64,000 nucleotides of DNA from Salminus brasiliensis (taxonomy: Eukaryota; Chordata; Actinopteri; Characiformes; Bryconidae), in the NCBI RefSeq assembly GCF_030463535.1, contig NC_132880.1, positions 31,984,342 to 32,048,341 on the forward strand. The letters run 5' to 3'. The translations under genes and the position numbers were made by a program. This document shows, in pieces, positions 35,813 to 48,200 of the stretch. How positions within the stretch are numbered: position 1 is the first letter of the stretch; each line of letters starts with the position of its first letter. Under the pieces are notes generated by a model. The model had not been told where the DNA came from, ran no database searches, and saw only the letters and a program-made list of their open reading frames with translations.

Positions 35813-36904
35813 AGGTTAGAAGGTTTCCCCTAAGCTGATTATTGTCCATGGAACATTTTCTGTCCATGGAATCTAAAATTGTTCCTGAACAGTAATATAG
35901 GGACTTTACTTAACAGCATGTCTGGAGAACTCATCCTGCCGGAATAGCACTTGTTGCGTTTGATTAATTTAATCCTCTGAGATCGCATCCTGTTACAATA
36001 ACAGCACTACATCATATCCCAATTCACGTATACTCAGTGGAGATGCAGTGTGTGTATCTCTGTGTTAGACAGACATCAATCACCAGGGGGCTGATTTCTA
36101 AAATATTCCCCCTTCTAGCCTCCTGCTGCTCACAAAGCCAAGGCTTACACATTAATCATAGTGAATGTAGCAATCCCTGTTTTTTGACAATCACTTCCAC
36201 CTGATCAGTGATCCTTCAACAAAAACGTTGTACTCAAGGCTGCTGATGAAATAAACTTCCAGAACTCCTCTCAAACATCTGCCATTGCAGTAGAGCACTG
36301 CTTCCCAGTACCAGTTCCCAGTTAAGAAACCTGTAATTTTTTACATGCATTTAAAGCTTAGGGCTTCATAATTAGCTGATGATTAGCTATTCTACAGGGG
36401 TCCACTCACCTTAGCTTGGAAACCTCCAGGCATTTACACTGTGTGCTTTATAGAGCTTTTAAAGCTTCGTTGTGTAATGCGGCAAAATATGCAGGGCTTA
36501 TCACCCAACTGTGAATTCATGGCATGCGCTGTGGGTGCTACTACACAGCTTGGAGTGAAGCAGTGTAAAAAAAAAAAAAAAAAGTCGAATGTGCCTCAAC
36601 AGGCCCCAGGCATGATGAGGCATGATACAGCAAAGTTGTCCTTAGTCAAACTCTCCAAAGTACAAAGTCCATTGTTTCTGCCTATTGCTGCAGATGTAAG
36701 CCAGCTGTTATCGGCCAAATCCAGACACTGCTGTTGGCCCCTAGCATCTTCCCTTTCTGTGAAATTTCAGAATTAATCAGATGTTTTTCTCCTCTGTGCC
36801 ATCTCTCATCTCACGGCCAGTGAGTCGTGACATGAGGTCAATCATGCAGTTGTAGAAACCAGTCATTGAGAGCCGATGATGCTAAGCTGTGTGCGGAGTG
36901 ACGC

Positions 36905-37350
36905 TTTAAGGACAAAAGTATTGGGACACATGCTCATTCATTGTTTCTTCTGAAATCATGAGAATTTAGAAACGAGTTTATGCTGCTTTTGTTGGAGTAC
37001 CTGTCTCTACTGTCCAGAGAATGCTTTCTACCAGACTTTGCAGCATCGCTTCGAGGATTTCGTGAGGTCAGGATGTTGGATGATCACCACTCTCATCCCC
37101 AACTCATCACAAAAGTGTTGGATGAAGCACCAACCATCATTCCAGAGAACACAGCTCCACTGCTCCACAGCTCAATGCTGGTGGGCTACATACCCTTCTA
37201 GCCCATGACTGAAATTAGGCATGGTGCCAACAGGTTCATGTTTATCTGCTCCTGAGAATATTATTCCATTGCGTATTCCAATACTTTGCTACAGGTACTA
37301 GACAAGCTGTGTGTGTGTGCATTTGCACATCTGTGTCAGTCATGGGTAGA
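36905..37350 (-). mobile_element. Tc1-derived MITE (family M), reverse orientation
   Basis: GGACAAAAGTATTGGGACAC at 36911-36930 is the right terminal repeat read in reverse. The transposase remnant (GAGGTCAGGATGTTGGATGA near 37063) and CTCCACAGCTCAATGCTGG follow. The inner CA/TG repeat is at about 37306-37320. Confidence 0.75.
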
Positions 37351-39499
37351 ATCGAAAGTGGCTGAATGCAAATCCGCAGATATGAATATTTTGTGCAGTA
37401 GCAGTCAGAGAGAATTGCGAAGAACCACTGATCACTGATACGCACCAAGAAGTCAAATTCATACAAAAACTAAAGTCAGAGCATCTTTGAGTATTGCGAG
37501 GCACCCCCTCTGGTCTTGATGACCATTTCGCTTTGTCAGATTTTCAAAACATTTTTTAAAGTGATTTAAATGAATTGTTTCCCACTCATTCATCACTGCT
37601 GTCCATGAACCTCATCGGTTGAATTCTTCTCCATACATGTTCCAACACAGTCCCTCAAGCTCCTAATGACCATTATATCCTGCTATTGAACTTCCTTACT
37701 TCTCAACCCACTTCATCACCTGATGAGCAACGTGGGGTCTTGCATTGCCTTGTTGACAGATTTTTTGGCGGTTCTCCACTATGCTTTAGACAGATCCAGA
37801 GCACCTGCTAAACATCAGTGTATGGCATATGAACATGGTAGCAAATCCTTTTGATAGCCAGTGTAATTATAAACCCTTAACACTGGGTTTCTATTCCCAT
37901 TTTTAATAAATACATTTTTTTAAGGATAGAAATACACTATTTAACTTTTCTTCACTCACAGTTGGTCATGTTTGATTAATAAAAAAAAACTGGGATTTTT
38001 ACTTCTTCAGGTTTCCTGTAAAATATATATTTTGGACGTAGACCTATAATGTCTGAAGCTATTCACAGCACAAAGTGGGTCACCCTGTCCACACTGTGCC
38101 AAACCCCACTCTTCTCCATATGTTCACTCAATGCACACAGGGCTTTCATTTGCCAGTTTTCCATCCCCGTACAACAGCTATTGTATATCTTTGTGCCTAA
38201 TACAGCGCTGTACTTTGATGTTTGGTCATTTTCCAGAAACCTCATCTGTTCCAAACTCTACTGTTCTCAATCATTCTCGGACGACTTCAAAAGTAGTAGC
38301 AAACTTAAGACTTCTCGACCCATCTAAGCTACATGCACACCATGCCATTACAAACAGCACACATCTGATTGCACTTGAGGTCGGGCCCATGGACTGTAAT
38401 TGAGAGTTTACAGGCAAACAAGTCTTAAATAGCTTAACCCACTTCTTCTGTTTCCAGAAGTATTCCTTATGTTGTGGATTACTTATAAAACTAGGAACGC
38501 AAGGTTCAATAAACAGACGCTAGATTTATTAGAGGTTGTTGAGTTTCTTAACAGTGCACGCACTCTGTCTGAAATCCCCCTAGATCTAATTTGGGCTTCT
38601 TCAAACAAAGCAGTGCTCCGCTGACCAAATATCGTCTGCAGTCCATGTCAGATTGTAACAGTGTTGTGCTGTAAACAGTTTGCTCAAATCTGCTGTAAGG
38701 CTTGTTAGAATGTCATAGAAATCCAATCCATTTTCAATCCAGTGTACATCTACTTGTTTTCTAGCTGGGGTTGACATTAATGTGGCCCTGGAAATGTTGT
38801 CTGATAGCAACTAGCTCCGCTCAGAATGTAGGTCAGTGGCATATGAGCTGGCAAATGATAGGAGAATATTCAGCCAGGGGTCAAATGCATTTAAAAGGAA
38901 TGCAATGTAAATTGGTTTCTTGTCAGAATATCGAAATATGCTGCTTCACAATACTGATTTACATTTTTTATTTACATAATTTCTATAAATGAATGTTTTG
39001 AACACACCTCATATTTATTAGTTTAGAGTATGACTCATGAGCGTAAAATTATGGTGAAAGAGGCAACGCTGCATATATCTGGCTTCATTATGGCCTTCAT
39101 TAGCGACTGACAGTGGTAAATGTGTTGAATGTGCTCCGGGCCTGTTTTCATGGCTTCTTCATTTCAGTCTAATTTCGACTTGAGGATATATTCATATCTA
39201 AAGCTGACATGGCAGTCGCTGGAATGCGGTGTTGTCTCATTGCTTGCTTTATTTCCCTGGGGTTTAGTTTTGTATAACCACCAGAAGCTGCTTCCTGAAA
39301 CATCATAATCTCAAATAATTGAAATTCAAAATAAAGATTGGTTTTACTGGAAATATGAATAATGTATAGCAAAATTACGTTTCATTTATTACAGATACAT
39401 ACAGTCATCTGCTGCTGTATGGTAATACAGTCCAAACTTAAGGGCCACTTCAAAGCAAAACATCTATTTGGCCAAACAGACAAAGTGGTTTGAGTTTGG
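37351..39499. other. intergenic, possible old transposon debris
   Basis: The segment 37470-37860 has the texture of a reversed transposase relic (AGGCACCCCCTCTGGTCTTG, GTGGGGTCTTGCATTGCCTT), but I cannot place it. The remainder is unique AT-rich sequence without genes. Confidence 0.35.
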
Positions 39500-40240
39500 A
39501 CTGTGTGGTGCACGCTGCTTGCTGAACAGAACCCCCAATTCCCACCTTGTTTGTTCTGAGACTGCCCCCTGGCTGTGATTGGTCCTAATCACTGACCTGT
39601 GTGTTTTGAGACCACCCTCTGATCACAATTGATCCTAATCAGTGCATCATCATGTGTTCTAAGGCTTTTCGCTGACTGTGATTGGTCCTAGTCAATGTGA
39701 CATATGTTCTAAGGCTTTTCCCTGAATGTGATTGGTCCTAGTCAGCGTGTCATGTGTTCTGAGACTTTTCTTTCACTGTCAGTGGTCCTAAATAATGTGC
39801 CATGTGACTTTTTTACTTTACTGTGATTGGTCCTAATCATCACCTAGTCCCAATCATTGGCAGGTTTGTTCTAGGAGCTTTGGGAGAGTTCTGAGATCTC
39901 CCTCTGCCTGTGATTGGTTCTAGTTATTGGCCTGTTTGTTTTAAGACCTCCCCCTGACCACAATTGGTCTTCATGAATGCATGATGTCTTCTGAGATCTT
40001 CCCCTAACTATGATTAGTCCTAATTACTGCACCATGTTTTCTGAGACCTTCTCCTGCCTGCTGTTGGTCCTAGTCCCCACCTGGACCTAATCACCACCTG
40101 GCTCCAATTGGTCCTTATCACCACATATTGCCTTTTGAGACTTATTCCTTTGCTGTGATTGGTCCTTATTACTAGATTATGTCTTCTGACTCTGTTTGGT
40201 CGTTAGTACTGTGCCATGTTTTCTAATTTAACACTCAGAA
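39500..40240 (+). repeat. degenerate 50-bp minisatellite carrying CCAAT boxes
   Basis: Units of about 45-53 bp share GTGATTGGTCCTAATCA and TGTTCTGAGACTTTTCCC. Spacing of ATTGG is 50 bp between 39681 and 39731 and similar elsewhere. There are about 14 units. At least ten keep exact ATTGG, read as GACCAATCA on the minus strand, the NF-Y (CCAAT box) consensus. Confidence 0.85.
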
Positions 40241-42286
40241 CATTAACCCTTAGAAGTTAATAGTTAGTACCGTGTTATGCTATAATTTACCTTTACATTC
40301 TGTTCTTTTCCCACAGTTTTTGTTACTGCTTGCTACATGTGCGACTTCTAAGAGTTCAATATCGCATAGATATATTGGAAACATATTGTGATATTAAAAG
40401 TGTACCATCCAGCATCTCGGCTCCACTTACAGAAGGTCTGATTTGTTTCACTGTGAAGGCCACACCACCAGTTCCCCTCAGAGGCTCAGCTCCACTAAGC
40501 CGGAGCCGCTGTGTGTTTCTGTAAACAGAAGCATGAAAGTCAAGCTGATGTGAGCGGTTCAGACAGACCTTGCCAAACCCACAGGCTGCTTCTTCTTCTT
40601 CTCCTGCTGCTGTGGCTGGTACGTTAGGCCGCGCACCGCTGCAAACGAGTTAGCTTACCAAAAGGCCACTGTGCAACATAGTGGGCTGTGGACACAAACC
40701 AGGCCTGTGTCTGGATATGAGATATCTGTGGGTGTAGTTGCCTCATGATGTGGTTACTAATGCAGAAGCTTGTTTCAAAACATGGCATGATACCAGCGGT
40801 GCACTAGCCAACATCACTTTTGGAGTTTGAAGCAAGGATTTCTGTAAGCCAGCTAATGCCCTATTGCAACCAGGCTGTGTCAGCCAAGCACTCCTCACAC
40901 AACTGAGGCTGTAATTAAGAGAGAGAGAGAGAGAAAGGAACAGAGAGGCAGAGAGAACATGAAGAAGCTGTCATGTGGTGTGCGTCTCATTAGTTGTTTG
41001 CATGTTGCGACTAAATACTCTCGTGGCAGGTGAATACTCAATCGAAGCAGCTCACAAAGCGCTTAAATGCCACTTGCAAAGCGCTCAAATGCCACGATAG
41101 TGTTTATGTGTTAATGGTTACAAAATAAAAAGAAGATGTCGCAGACATAGTCGCAGGGATGCATTCTGCTTCTCGTTGACACTGTCTGATGCCTGAACTA
41201 GCCTTGCTTACAAATAAATTAGCATATCATTAACAAGCTGACGAAGACCCTGTTAACACCAGCTCGTTTCATGCATCTCGAGTATCAGGTTTATCTCCTG
41301 GTACGGATCACCCACATAAGACGTATGTGTGGTAGAATACAGATGACTGGGACTGCACAAGTGTGGAATTTCAACTTTTAGCTACCGCGTACAACACAAA
41401 TACTTTGTATGAACAAACATATTTGGCCAGTAAAGCTCTGAATCTGGTTCTGATCCTGATACAATTGCAGAAGGTGATGTGAGACGGTGAGATGTGTAGG
41501 CCGTATTTAGCCATGTGTTACAGAAGTATAAAAATATATCTCTCTCCAAGTTACAGTTGATGATAAAACCCACTGCCAGTGCTTTATATCATAACACGTG
41601 GTCCAAGGCTGCGATAACTACGACAGTCATTAAATATTGTCAGTATTGGCAGTAAATATTGACTGTTGAAGTTGCCACCATCCTTCTAAGGCACAGAACA
41701 GGAAAACTACCTAGACACCCCGTCCACACATAAACTGTATCTGCTATCTGCTGCACATTAAACTGTCTACAACTATCATGACTTGATCAGATGCGTTATG
41801 ATTGGCTATCTGCACATCCATGTGTACACAACTCCATGCAGTGTTCTTTATCATTTAGATGGGAAATTACATTCTGAAACTCTTTCAGATTAGTAACATA
41901 TCCGCGGGATATTGCCTTCCCTTCACGATACAGAAAAATAGCAGTCTGTGATTGCTTATATTGTATGTTACTCAAAGGAAGACTAATTAACCAAGCATGC
42001 ATAGCTCATATTATAAAGCAGTTTAGACTGCAAGTTCCAAAAAATGACCGGGTGCAATACCTAAGGGTAAAAAATTACCTAAAGACATTAGATGTACCCT
42101 GGTGGCATACAGCTTTCATAAAAAAATATATATATATATGAAGGCAAATGTTGAAGTCACTCTAGAAAGTCATAAATTTTTACTTTTTAAACTTGTCACT
42201 CCAATAACTGAAGAATAACATTTGTGCCAATCTGCATGGGTTTGATGTATATACTCTACAATAGAATGTAATATAAGTGTGATCAG
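40241..42286. other. intergenic, no gene seen
   Basis: Holds a GA tract (40918-40936) and a 22-bp tandem duplication (AAAGCGCT-AAATGCCAC words at 41056-41095). No domain-bearing frame. Confidence 0.5.
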
Positions 42287-42590
42287 TGGTTGGTGTGGTG
42301 CAGTGGGTAACCTCATAGTCCTCCATGCTGCAGGTCAAGTTTCAGTTTTCCTGGCCAGGCAAGAATGCCACACTATACTAATAAGAGTCCTTTGGCAAGT
42401 AGTGTTGTCATTTCAGCCCTGTAAAATTCCATTATACTAGACGATTGGCTTAATTGTGGTATTAAATGACTTTTCCCCCCTGGACAGACAATCAAACTCC
42501 TGGATGATCCAGGGAAATCATGCATGGATGGTAATCCTGTTGAAAAGACTGTAAACACAGTGTTTACCTATGTCTGAAAGATGCTTCAGT
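42287..42590 (+). mobile_element. possible tRNA-derived SINE, degraded
   Basis: TGGTGTGGTGCAGTGGGTAA at 42293 resembles a polymerase III A box, and GCAGGTCAAGTTTCAG (42330) a degraded B box about 35 bp on. The body AAGAGTCCTTTGGCAAG follows. The match is by eye only. Confidence 0.4.
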
Positions 42591-42596
42591 TATGAA

Positions 42597-42890
42597 ATGT
42601 TGGGTGTATATGATTTTTGTCTGTGTAAGGCAATAAATATTATGCTAGCATGAAGGGAACTGGTTCCAAGCTGTATCCCTAATGTATCTATATACACTAT
42701 TGAAATAATGCCTGTTTGGCCTACATATAAAGAGTCGTTACCCACATATTGTTGCTGTCATGCAAAAACCTTGTATTTAACCTGTTTTTACTGAATCTGG
42801 AAGGTGTGTTTTACATTGTGTCAAAAAGTACTTAATAATACATAAAATTAGTTTACATTGACTTAATACAAGTCTTGGAGTTTAAGAGGT
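42597..42890 (+). repeat. 300-bp direct repeat, copy 1
   Basis: This stretch shares long matching words with 43785-44110: GATTTTTGTCTGTGTAAGGC, CATATTGTTGCTGTCATG, AAAACCTTGTATTT and GAATCTGGAAGG. It is either a local duplication or two insertions of one unnamed element. No coding signal. Confidence 0.7.
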
Positions 42891-42894
42891 CAAG

Positions 42895-43095
42895 GAACCT
42901 TCATGTTAAGATGTTACATCAATTTAAGGGTTCTTTTTAGAACCTTTGCATGTGGTTCCTTCAACTTAAAAAAGGTACTTTACACACATACACATCTCGT
43001 ATATAAAAGTGGTTTTCTAAAAAAACCATCTAGTGGAGCCTTCTTTTATGGCATTAGGTTCAACGGCATCACTCAGAGAACCTTTTAGAGAGTGT
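42895..43095. repeat. GGTTC/GAACC-rich interspersed repeat
   Basis: AAGGGTTCTTTTTAGAACC near the left, GTGGTTCCTTCAACTT, and CTCAGAGAACCTTTTAGAGA at the right match the repeat at 4180-4810 in style and words. Confidence 0.45.
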
Positions 43096-43784
43096 TGGAT
43101 GGAACGAGAGAGAGATACTGCAAAATGCATAAATGAGACTGAAACACAGAATTCCATTTTTAATAGTGAAGCGTTTTAGCATAGCTCACAGCATCCTATT
43201 TGTAGCCTCCTAGGAGAGCGAGACTGTTACCTAACCAGAGACCAGAGGGAGGGAGAGCTTGAGCGAGAGAGTGAGAGTGAGACAAGGCCATGTGTGCCTG
43301 TTGTTTGTGTTGATTTGCCTGGAGGTGCTGTGTGTCCAGACTGATTGCGAATGCAGCCGCTTTATGCAGAGCGTCCAGCGCTGCGCTTTACTGGGGCATA
43401 ATGTACCCTGCTGCGGGGCGACACTGGGCTGTCTGCGCTGGACTAAAGAAAAGATGACACATATGAAATGCAATGTTTTTGTTTATATATATATATATAT
43501 ATATTACTGCAGTACATATTTGTGTACATAGTAGCATCTAGGGAGCAGGGTGCAACCTGGATACATAGCATATTTACATATAATATGGTAATAATATTTA
43601 TTTGGTAAACAGTTGTGACCTATATATGCATGCTTATTAATTCTCTTAAGAATACTTTGTGTTATTATTATTATTGTTAGGCATTACTGAGCCTTAAAGC
43701 TTAAAATAGCCTTTTCGTTACACTCTCTTGACTGGGCTGCTAGACTGGAGAAAAGGTGGCTTATATAAAATGCAATGTTTTTTA
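43096..43784. other. intergenic, with a short GC-rich island
   Basis: Around 43330-43440 the sequence is GC-rich and repeat-free (GCGAATGCAGCCGCTTTATG, AGCGTCCAGCGCTGCGC) and could be a small regulatory element. A (TA)n tract follows at 43485-43504. Confidence 0.35.
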
Positions 43785-44110
43785 CACTCGGGTGCATATG
43801 ATTTTTGTCTGTGTAAGGCAATAAATAGCATGCTAGCATGAAGGGAAACAGTTCTAAACTGTATCCCTTGTGTATGTATAGACACTGTTTGAAATACATA
43901 TAAATAGATGTTACCCACATATTGTTGCTGTCATGTAAAAACCTTGTATTTACCCTGTTTTTTTACTTTTTAACACAATCTGAATCTGGAAGGCGTGTTT
44001 TACATTGAGTCAAAATTTCCTGATGAATGGATCAATAGAAATGCTCATTATTTCCATTTTCCAGTATTTGGAATAAAATTAATTTACATTGACTTCATTT
44101 AAAGCTAAGA
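43785..44110 (+). repeat. 300-bp direct repeat, copy 2
   Basis: Second copy of the 42597-42890 repeat, about 1.2 kb further on. Here it runs directly into a repeat-B segment (GATGAATGGATCAATAGAAA at about 44022), suggesting that repeat B is one end of a longer element. Confidence 0.7.
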
Positions 44111-44457
44111 AGGTATTTTCTCCTGTAAAGTAGCTGTTTTGAATATGCACGGGTTTTGCAGTGACGATATGCACTATTATTGTTAGTCATTCCTTTGACT
44201 GTCTTCAGACTGTACAGAAAGAAGTCTTTCTATAGTTTGTTGTAGCGGGTTTTTCTCTCTCTTTCTCTCTTTTCTCTGTCAGATCTAAGTGAAGGCCAGC
44301 GTTTTTTCCTCTTTCTGAGAAATGTATGAATATACAAATCCATCACTCTGCTGCTCACTCTGCTGCTCTATTGGTCTTGATCCATTGATGAGGTTGTGTA
44401 CACTGTTAAGGGCTGTGTAGTAATGTAGGCTTTGGTGAGCAAAATGTTATATTACAG

Positions 44458-44823
44458 TAGGGCTGGGTGATGTGGTAAAAGTACTGTATCATGATATTTA
44501 AAGACATTTTTACGATATGTGATATTTATCACGATACATGTAATCACAGACTAAATACATCAGTAGCAACAGATTCTTAAAAACTACTATTCAGATACTC
44601 TCCCGTACTGAATACAGTGATATTATTTAACATTTGCTGCTATTCATCTAATTAAACATCTAATTAAAATTTGTCTAATTACACTGTTTGTAATGAAACC
44701 TGCAGTTGATCAGTGTTTATTTACCACCACCAACATCTTCGATATGCTTAGAAAAGCATATTGTTATCACGGTAACAAAATGTATCACAATGCATTAAAA
44801 TACCGTCATATTGCTCAGCTCTA
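44458..44823. mobile_element. hAT-type MITE, 366 bp, with 8-bp target duplication
   Basis: The left end TAGGGCTGGGTGAT and the inverse of the right end (TAGAGCTGAGCAAT) form imperfect terminal inverted repeats. Target duplications are TATTACAG (44450-44457) and TATTCCAG (44824-44831), a 7/8 match. The interior is rich in ATCACGATA words, as in a common fish hAT family. It is non-coding. Confidence 0.85.
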
Positions 44824-45489
44824 TATTCCAGTATTTACAAAAGCATCATATTTATACATTGTGAGTGTGTGTATGCAGTCTTTTATGTCAAGGCTTGTAG
44901 CTTCACACATTCTTGTAGGATACGAAGGACCAAGAGCATTAGAGAACATTTATTACTATTATTATTAGAACTGTTGCTGACAAAATGTTATGACAGAATG
45001 AATTAATGTAATACTAAATTAAAACCTTAAATTGTTTTAAAGCACTCAAAACACTCAAAAGCATCCATACACTTTAAGAAAGTACATTTATTTAAATAAA
45101 ATGTTTAGCACATTTTGCTATATCGGCACAGATAATATAGAATTAAATTAAAATAAATGTGCTGTTCAGATTTTTTTCAGTACTGCTTGAAGCTCAGCTA
45201 CTCTCATGCTGTATGTTGCTACAATAGATCCCACAGTTGTGTCTCGTTCAAACACAACTTTAATATATTAATAATGCATTTGTAAATGTCACTTTAATTT
45301 ATTTTAAAAGTGCTGGATAGTGCTCACAGGAGAGCAGCAGGTAAATCAACCAGCAAGCAAACTAACAAAAGTAACAGTAAAGGTGATCTCCGGTTCCCAT
45401 CAAGAGCCTCCACTGTAACAAGAATCCACGAGCTGTATGAACAAGAGCAAAAAGCTACAATCACAGAGGAGCTGAACTATCGACTGAAT

Positions 45490-45745
45490 AGTATAGAGTA
45501 GGACTCTCTGGAGCAGATAAACATGAACCTATTAGCTCTGTACCCAATGTCAAGTGTGGGCTAGAGAGCAATAAAGCCCACCAGCATTGGAACTGTGTGC
45601 TCTGGAATGATGGATGGTGCTCCATCCAGTACTTTTGGGGGTAATCGTCTTGCATCCTTACCTTACGTACACGGTAGTTCCATAGCCCTTCTAATTCACA
45701 GTCTGTACCAGTCTTCAGCAAAGACTTTAAGGCAGAGAGATTACT
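45490..45745 (+). mobile_element. Tc1-derived MITE (family M), partial
   Basis: The interior words TAGGACTCTCTGGAGCAG (45500) and GATGGTGCTCCATCCAGTAC are clear. Neither terminal repeat survives and the 3' part is scrambled. Confidence 0.65.
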
Positions 45746-46189
45746 TTTTCTGTCCAGCACACACATATACAAATTCCTATAATGTTCTCTACGCTCCTGA
45801 CATGGAAAAGGAAGAAGAAGCCCAAGAGGTCAATATCTGAGAGTCTACTGAGGCCGCCACATCAGCATTTCAAAGCTGCCCTGCTTTCCACAACGTTTTT
45901 TTTTTTTTTTTCTTATTTTTTCAAAAGGAAATAGAAAAGTTTCTTCTCGCTCGCCTTATCAGCTCAACTCTGCCTGACCTCACTCGCCCTGTGTTTCTCA
46001 GTCATAAAGAAGCAGCAGAAAATGAGGCTGATTTAATGGAGCTGAGCTGGAGCCAAACCGCGGTGCAGCATGGAGAGTTTAGAGAGAGAGAGAGTGAGCG
46101 AGAGAGAGAGATTGGATCCCAGAGGGAGTGGATTGAGTCTGGGCCGCCCGAGGAGATTCTCAGCTCTAATTGGACGGCTGCCTCTGTGT

Positions 46190-46204
46190 CCCATAATGCC
46201 TTGC
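46190..46204 (+). promoter_or_regulatory. ZNF143-like motif CCCATAATGCCTTGC
   Basis: The word is close to the common ZNF143/THAP11 site core (CCCAGCATGCCTTGC type). It lies in a repeat-free stretch (46000-46300) that also holds CTAATTGGACGG. ZNF143 often marks promoters and loop anchors. Function is inferred only. Confidence 0.3.
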
Positions 46205-47032
46205 ATCAGAGTGACTTTTTCTAAACTCTCGATAGACTTGTCAAGGTTACCGTCACTCTTGGCTGTTATCGCTGGGCTTTAAGTCACTGTAGTAAATCTG
46301 CCAGTCCACTGAGGATCATAGAAGGAATATTCAAAGTTGGGTTATTTGGCGATGTGCTCAAGCACTTCTCTCTCTCTCTCTCTCTGTCCCTCTTTCTCAG
46401 TTTGTCTCAAAATGTCCCAATTGTCTAATGCTTTTAGAGAATTTTTTTTTTCCAAATAATTTTTTATTGATCCAGCTCACAAAGCGGATACACCTATATA
46501 TTATTCAATATTTCTATACACACCAGCTCCTTCTACTTCTTTTGCATATTTATGTACATTGAGTCTCTTTTCTTCACCTGGGCACGCTTCATCAATGCTC
46601 ATTATTTACATTATTAGCATTTCACAGACACTCTAATCCAGATAGTCTTAGAAGCCTTCATTCCTACTGAAGCACGAGCTTGAATTTTCTTCTCCAGTGT
46701 GTGGGGAAACTGTGTTTTTCACTGTGCTATCGAATCACTCCTAATAACACCACCACTGACAGAAACTGTATTCTGTCCAAACATAGTGCTATCTTGTAGA
46801 ATAACGAATAACTGCATCTTGCAAATCTGCTAGTTTAACTACAGATAGTTTGTACATGTTGAAAATATTATTTTAAAAAAAGGGTCTCTATGCTATTATA
46901 CCACAAAGCATTGTAATTATATACACTGTTAAAACCCACCCATCCATCCATCCATCCGTCCGTCTTCCTGTTCAGACAAACAGCGAAAGAGAGAGGGAGA
47001 CCCGTTTGCCTGTGGGAATCCGATCACAGAAA

Positions 47033-47622
47033 ACGCATTCCGTTCACACTCCAACCACCTCCGAATGTGGTTTGATTGACCCCAGCGTAATCCGCTCTCA
47101 ATGCGTCTTGGGGGCGTTTACACCTGGCTTTTCATGCAGACAGATGAAATCCAACCGTGATCCGATCACCAGAAATGCATCAAGTGGTGGCTGAGATGCA
47201 TATGACCACATTGTTCTTACAGTGTGAATAGCAAAGCATACCAAAGCATCTCAATGCCTCCCCGACAGCAAAGCACTGCCCACATCAACCGCTGCACTGC
47301 ACCAGTCAGGAAATACAAAAAAACCTCTCAGGGTCATTCATAAGTTGGGCTAACAGACCATAAGATTGAGAAATTTCAAACAGCCCGAACTGGAACACGA
47401 GCAAGGACTCCATTTCAGTGTTAAAACAAAAGCAGCGGGAGAGTGACAGCATTAATGTGCGCCATGCCCGTCCTTCAGTGGAAATGAGGGGAGAAATCCG
47501 ATCACGAGCGACACCAGGAGACACATTTGGAATGCCAGGTGTGAACGGCGATGTTTTTTCCCGATCATTTGTGATCAGATCACTAGAGACACATATTAAT
47601 ACCAGGTGTGAACGAGGCCACT
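47033..47622. mobile_element. degenerate non-autonomous DNA transposon
   Basis: The right end ACCAGGTGTGAACGAGGCCA (about 47601-47620) and the left-side GTTCACACTCC (47042) and GTTTACACCTGGC (47115) form inverted words. GATCCGATCACCAG and ATCCGATCACGAG recur inside. The layout fits a common fish non-autonomous element. The superfamily cannot be decided. Confidence 0.45.
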
Positions 47623-48074
47623 GTTAAAATAAAGGTTCCACAAGGTTTATTATTGTGATGATGCCACCGAGGAACTTCTTTTAATTACTTTTGTCAATGG
47701 AAAGTTCAATTAGGAAAACAAATGAAAAGTGTAAGAGTGATGGTCTAAAGGCCATTTTCCATTCTACAAAGCCCCCCCTCCCACCACCACCACCCTTAGG
47801 AGTAATTTTATAGTACCAAAACTAAAGCAGCTACTACCAGTGCACTTGGGGTGTCAGGGTGCTAGTGTTAGGACAATGGACCTTTACCTCCTCATACCAA
47901 CTGGGGTTGAAAAACAACCTGGTTGCATTCAAAACTGCATGTATCATGTATGTCAAAATGGTACAGAATGGTACACTGTAGCTTATGATTAGATCATCAC
48001 TGTCACACCAAAACTGTGCATCCAATTTTAGCACAATGTGAATCCGGCAGTAGATTCATCTTAAAACTGTTTTC

Positions 48075-48200
48075 AAAGTGCATGATGAGCTGACCAATAG
48101 AAATGCTCCAAAATAACCTGGAATACAATCTTATTACATTGCCCGCCATTAAAAGTTAACCCCTTATGCAGAAAGGTGTATTATTCAGTAAGTACAGGGA
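48075..48200 (+). repeat. repeat family B copy
   Basis: GACCAATAGAAATGCTCCAA and GGAATACAATCTTATTACAT are clear family B words. A tail piece (CTTCTCCCGTAAAGTTGCCT) recurs separately at about 48450-48480. Confidence 0.55.

Larger units (their letters stand above)
44832..47032. other. intergenic, mixed
   Basis: AT-rich to 45300. A 63-codon frame at 45310-45501 has no known domain. A family M fragment lies at 45490-45745, a T-run at 45896-45911, and a unique stretch with the ZNF143-like word at 46000-46300. TC repeats lie at 46369-46385. Confidence 0.45.

Noticed and set aside
45310..45501. 63-codon frame with a charged C-terminus
   Set aside because: Its end overlaps words shared with repeat debris at 62158, so it is not a conserved gene.
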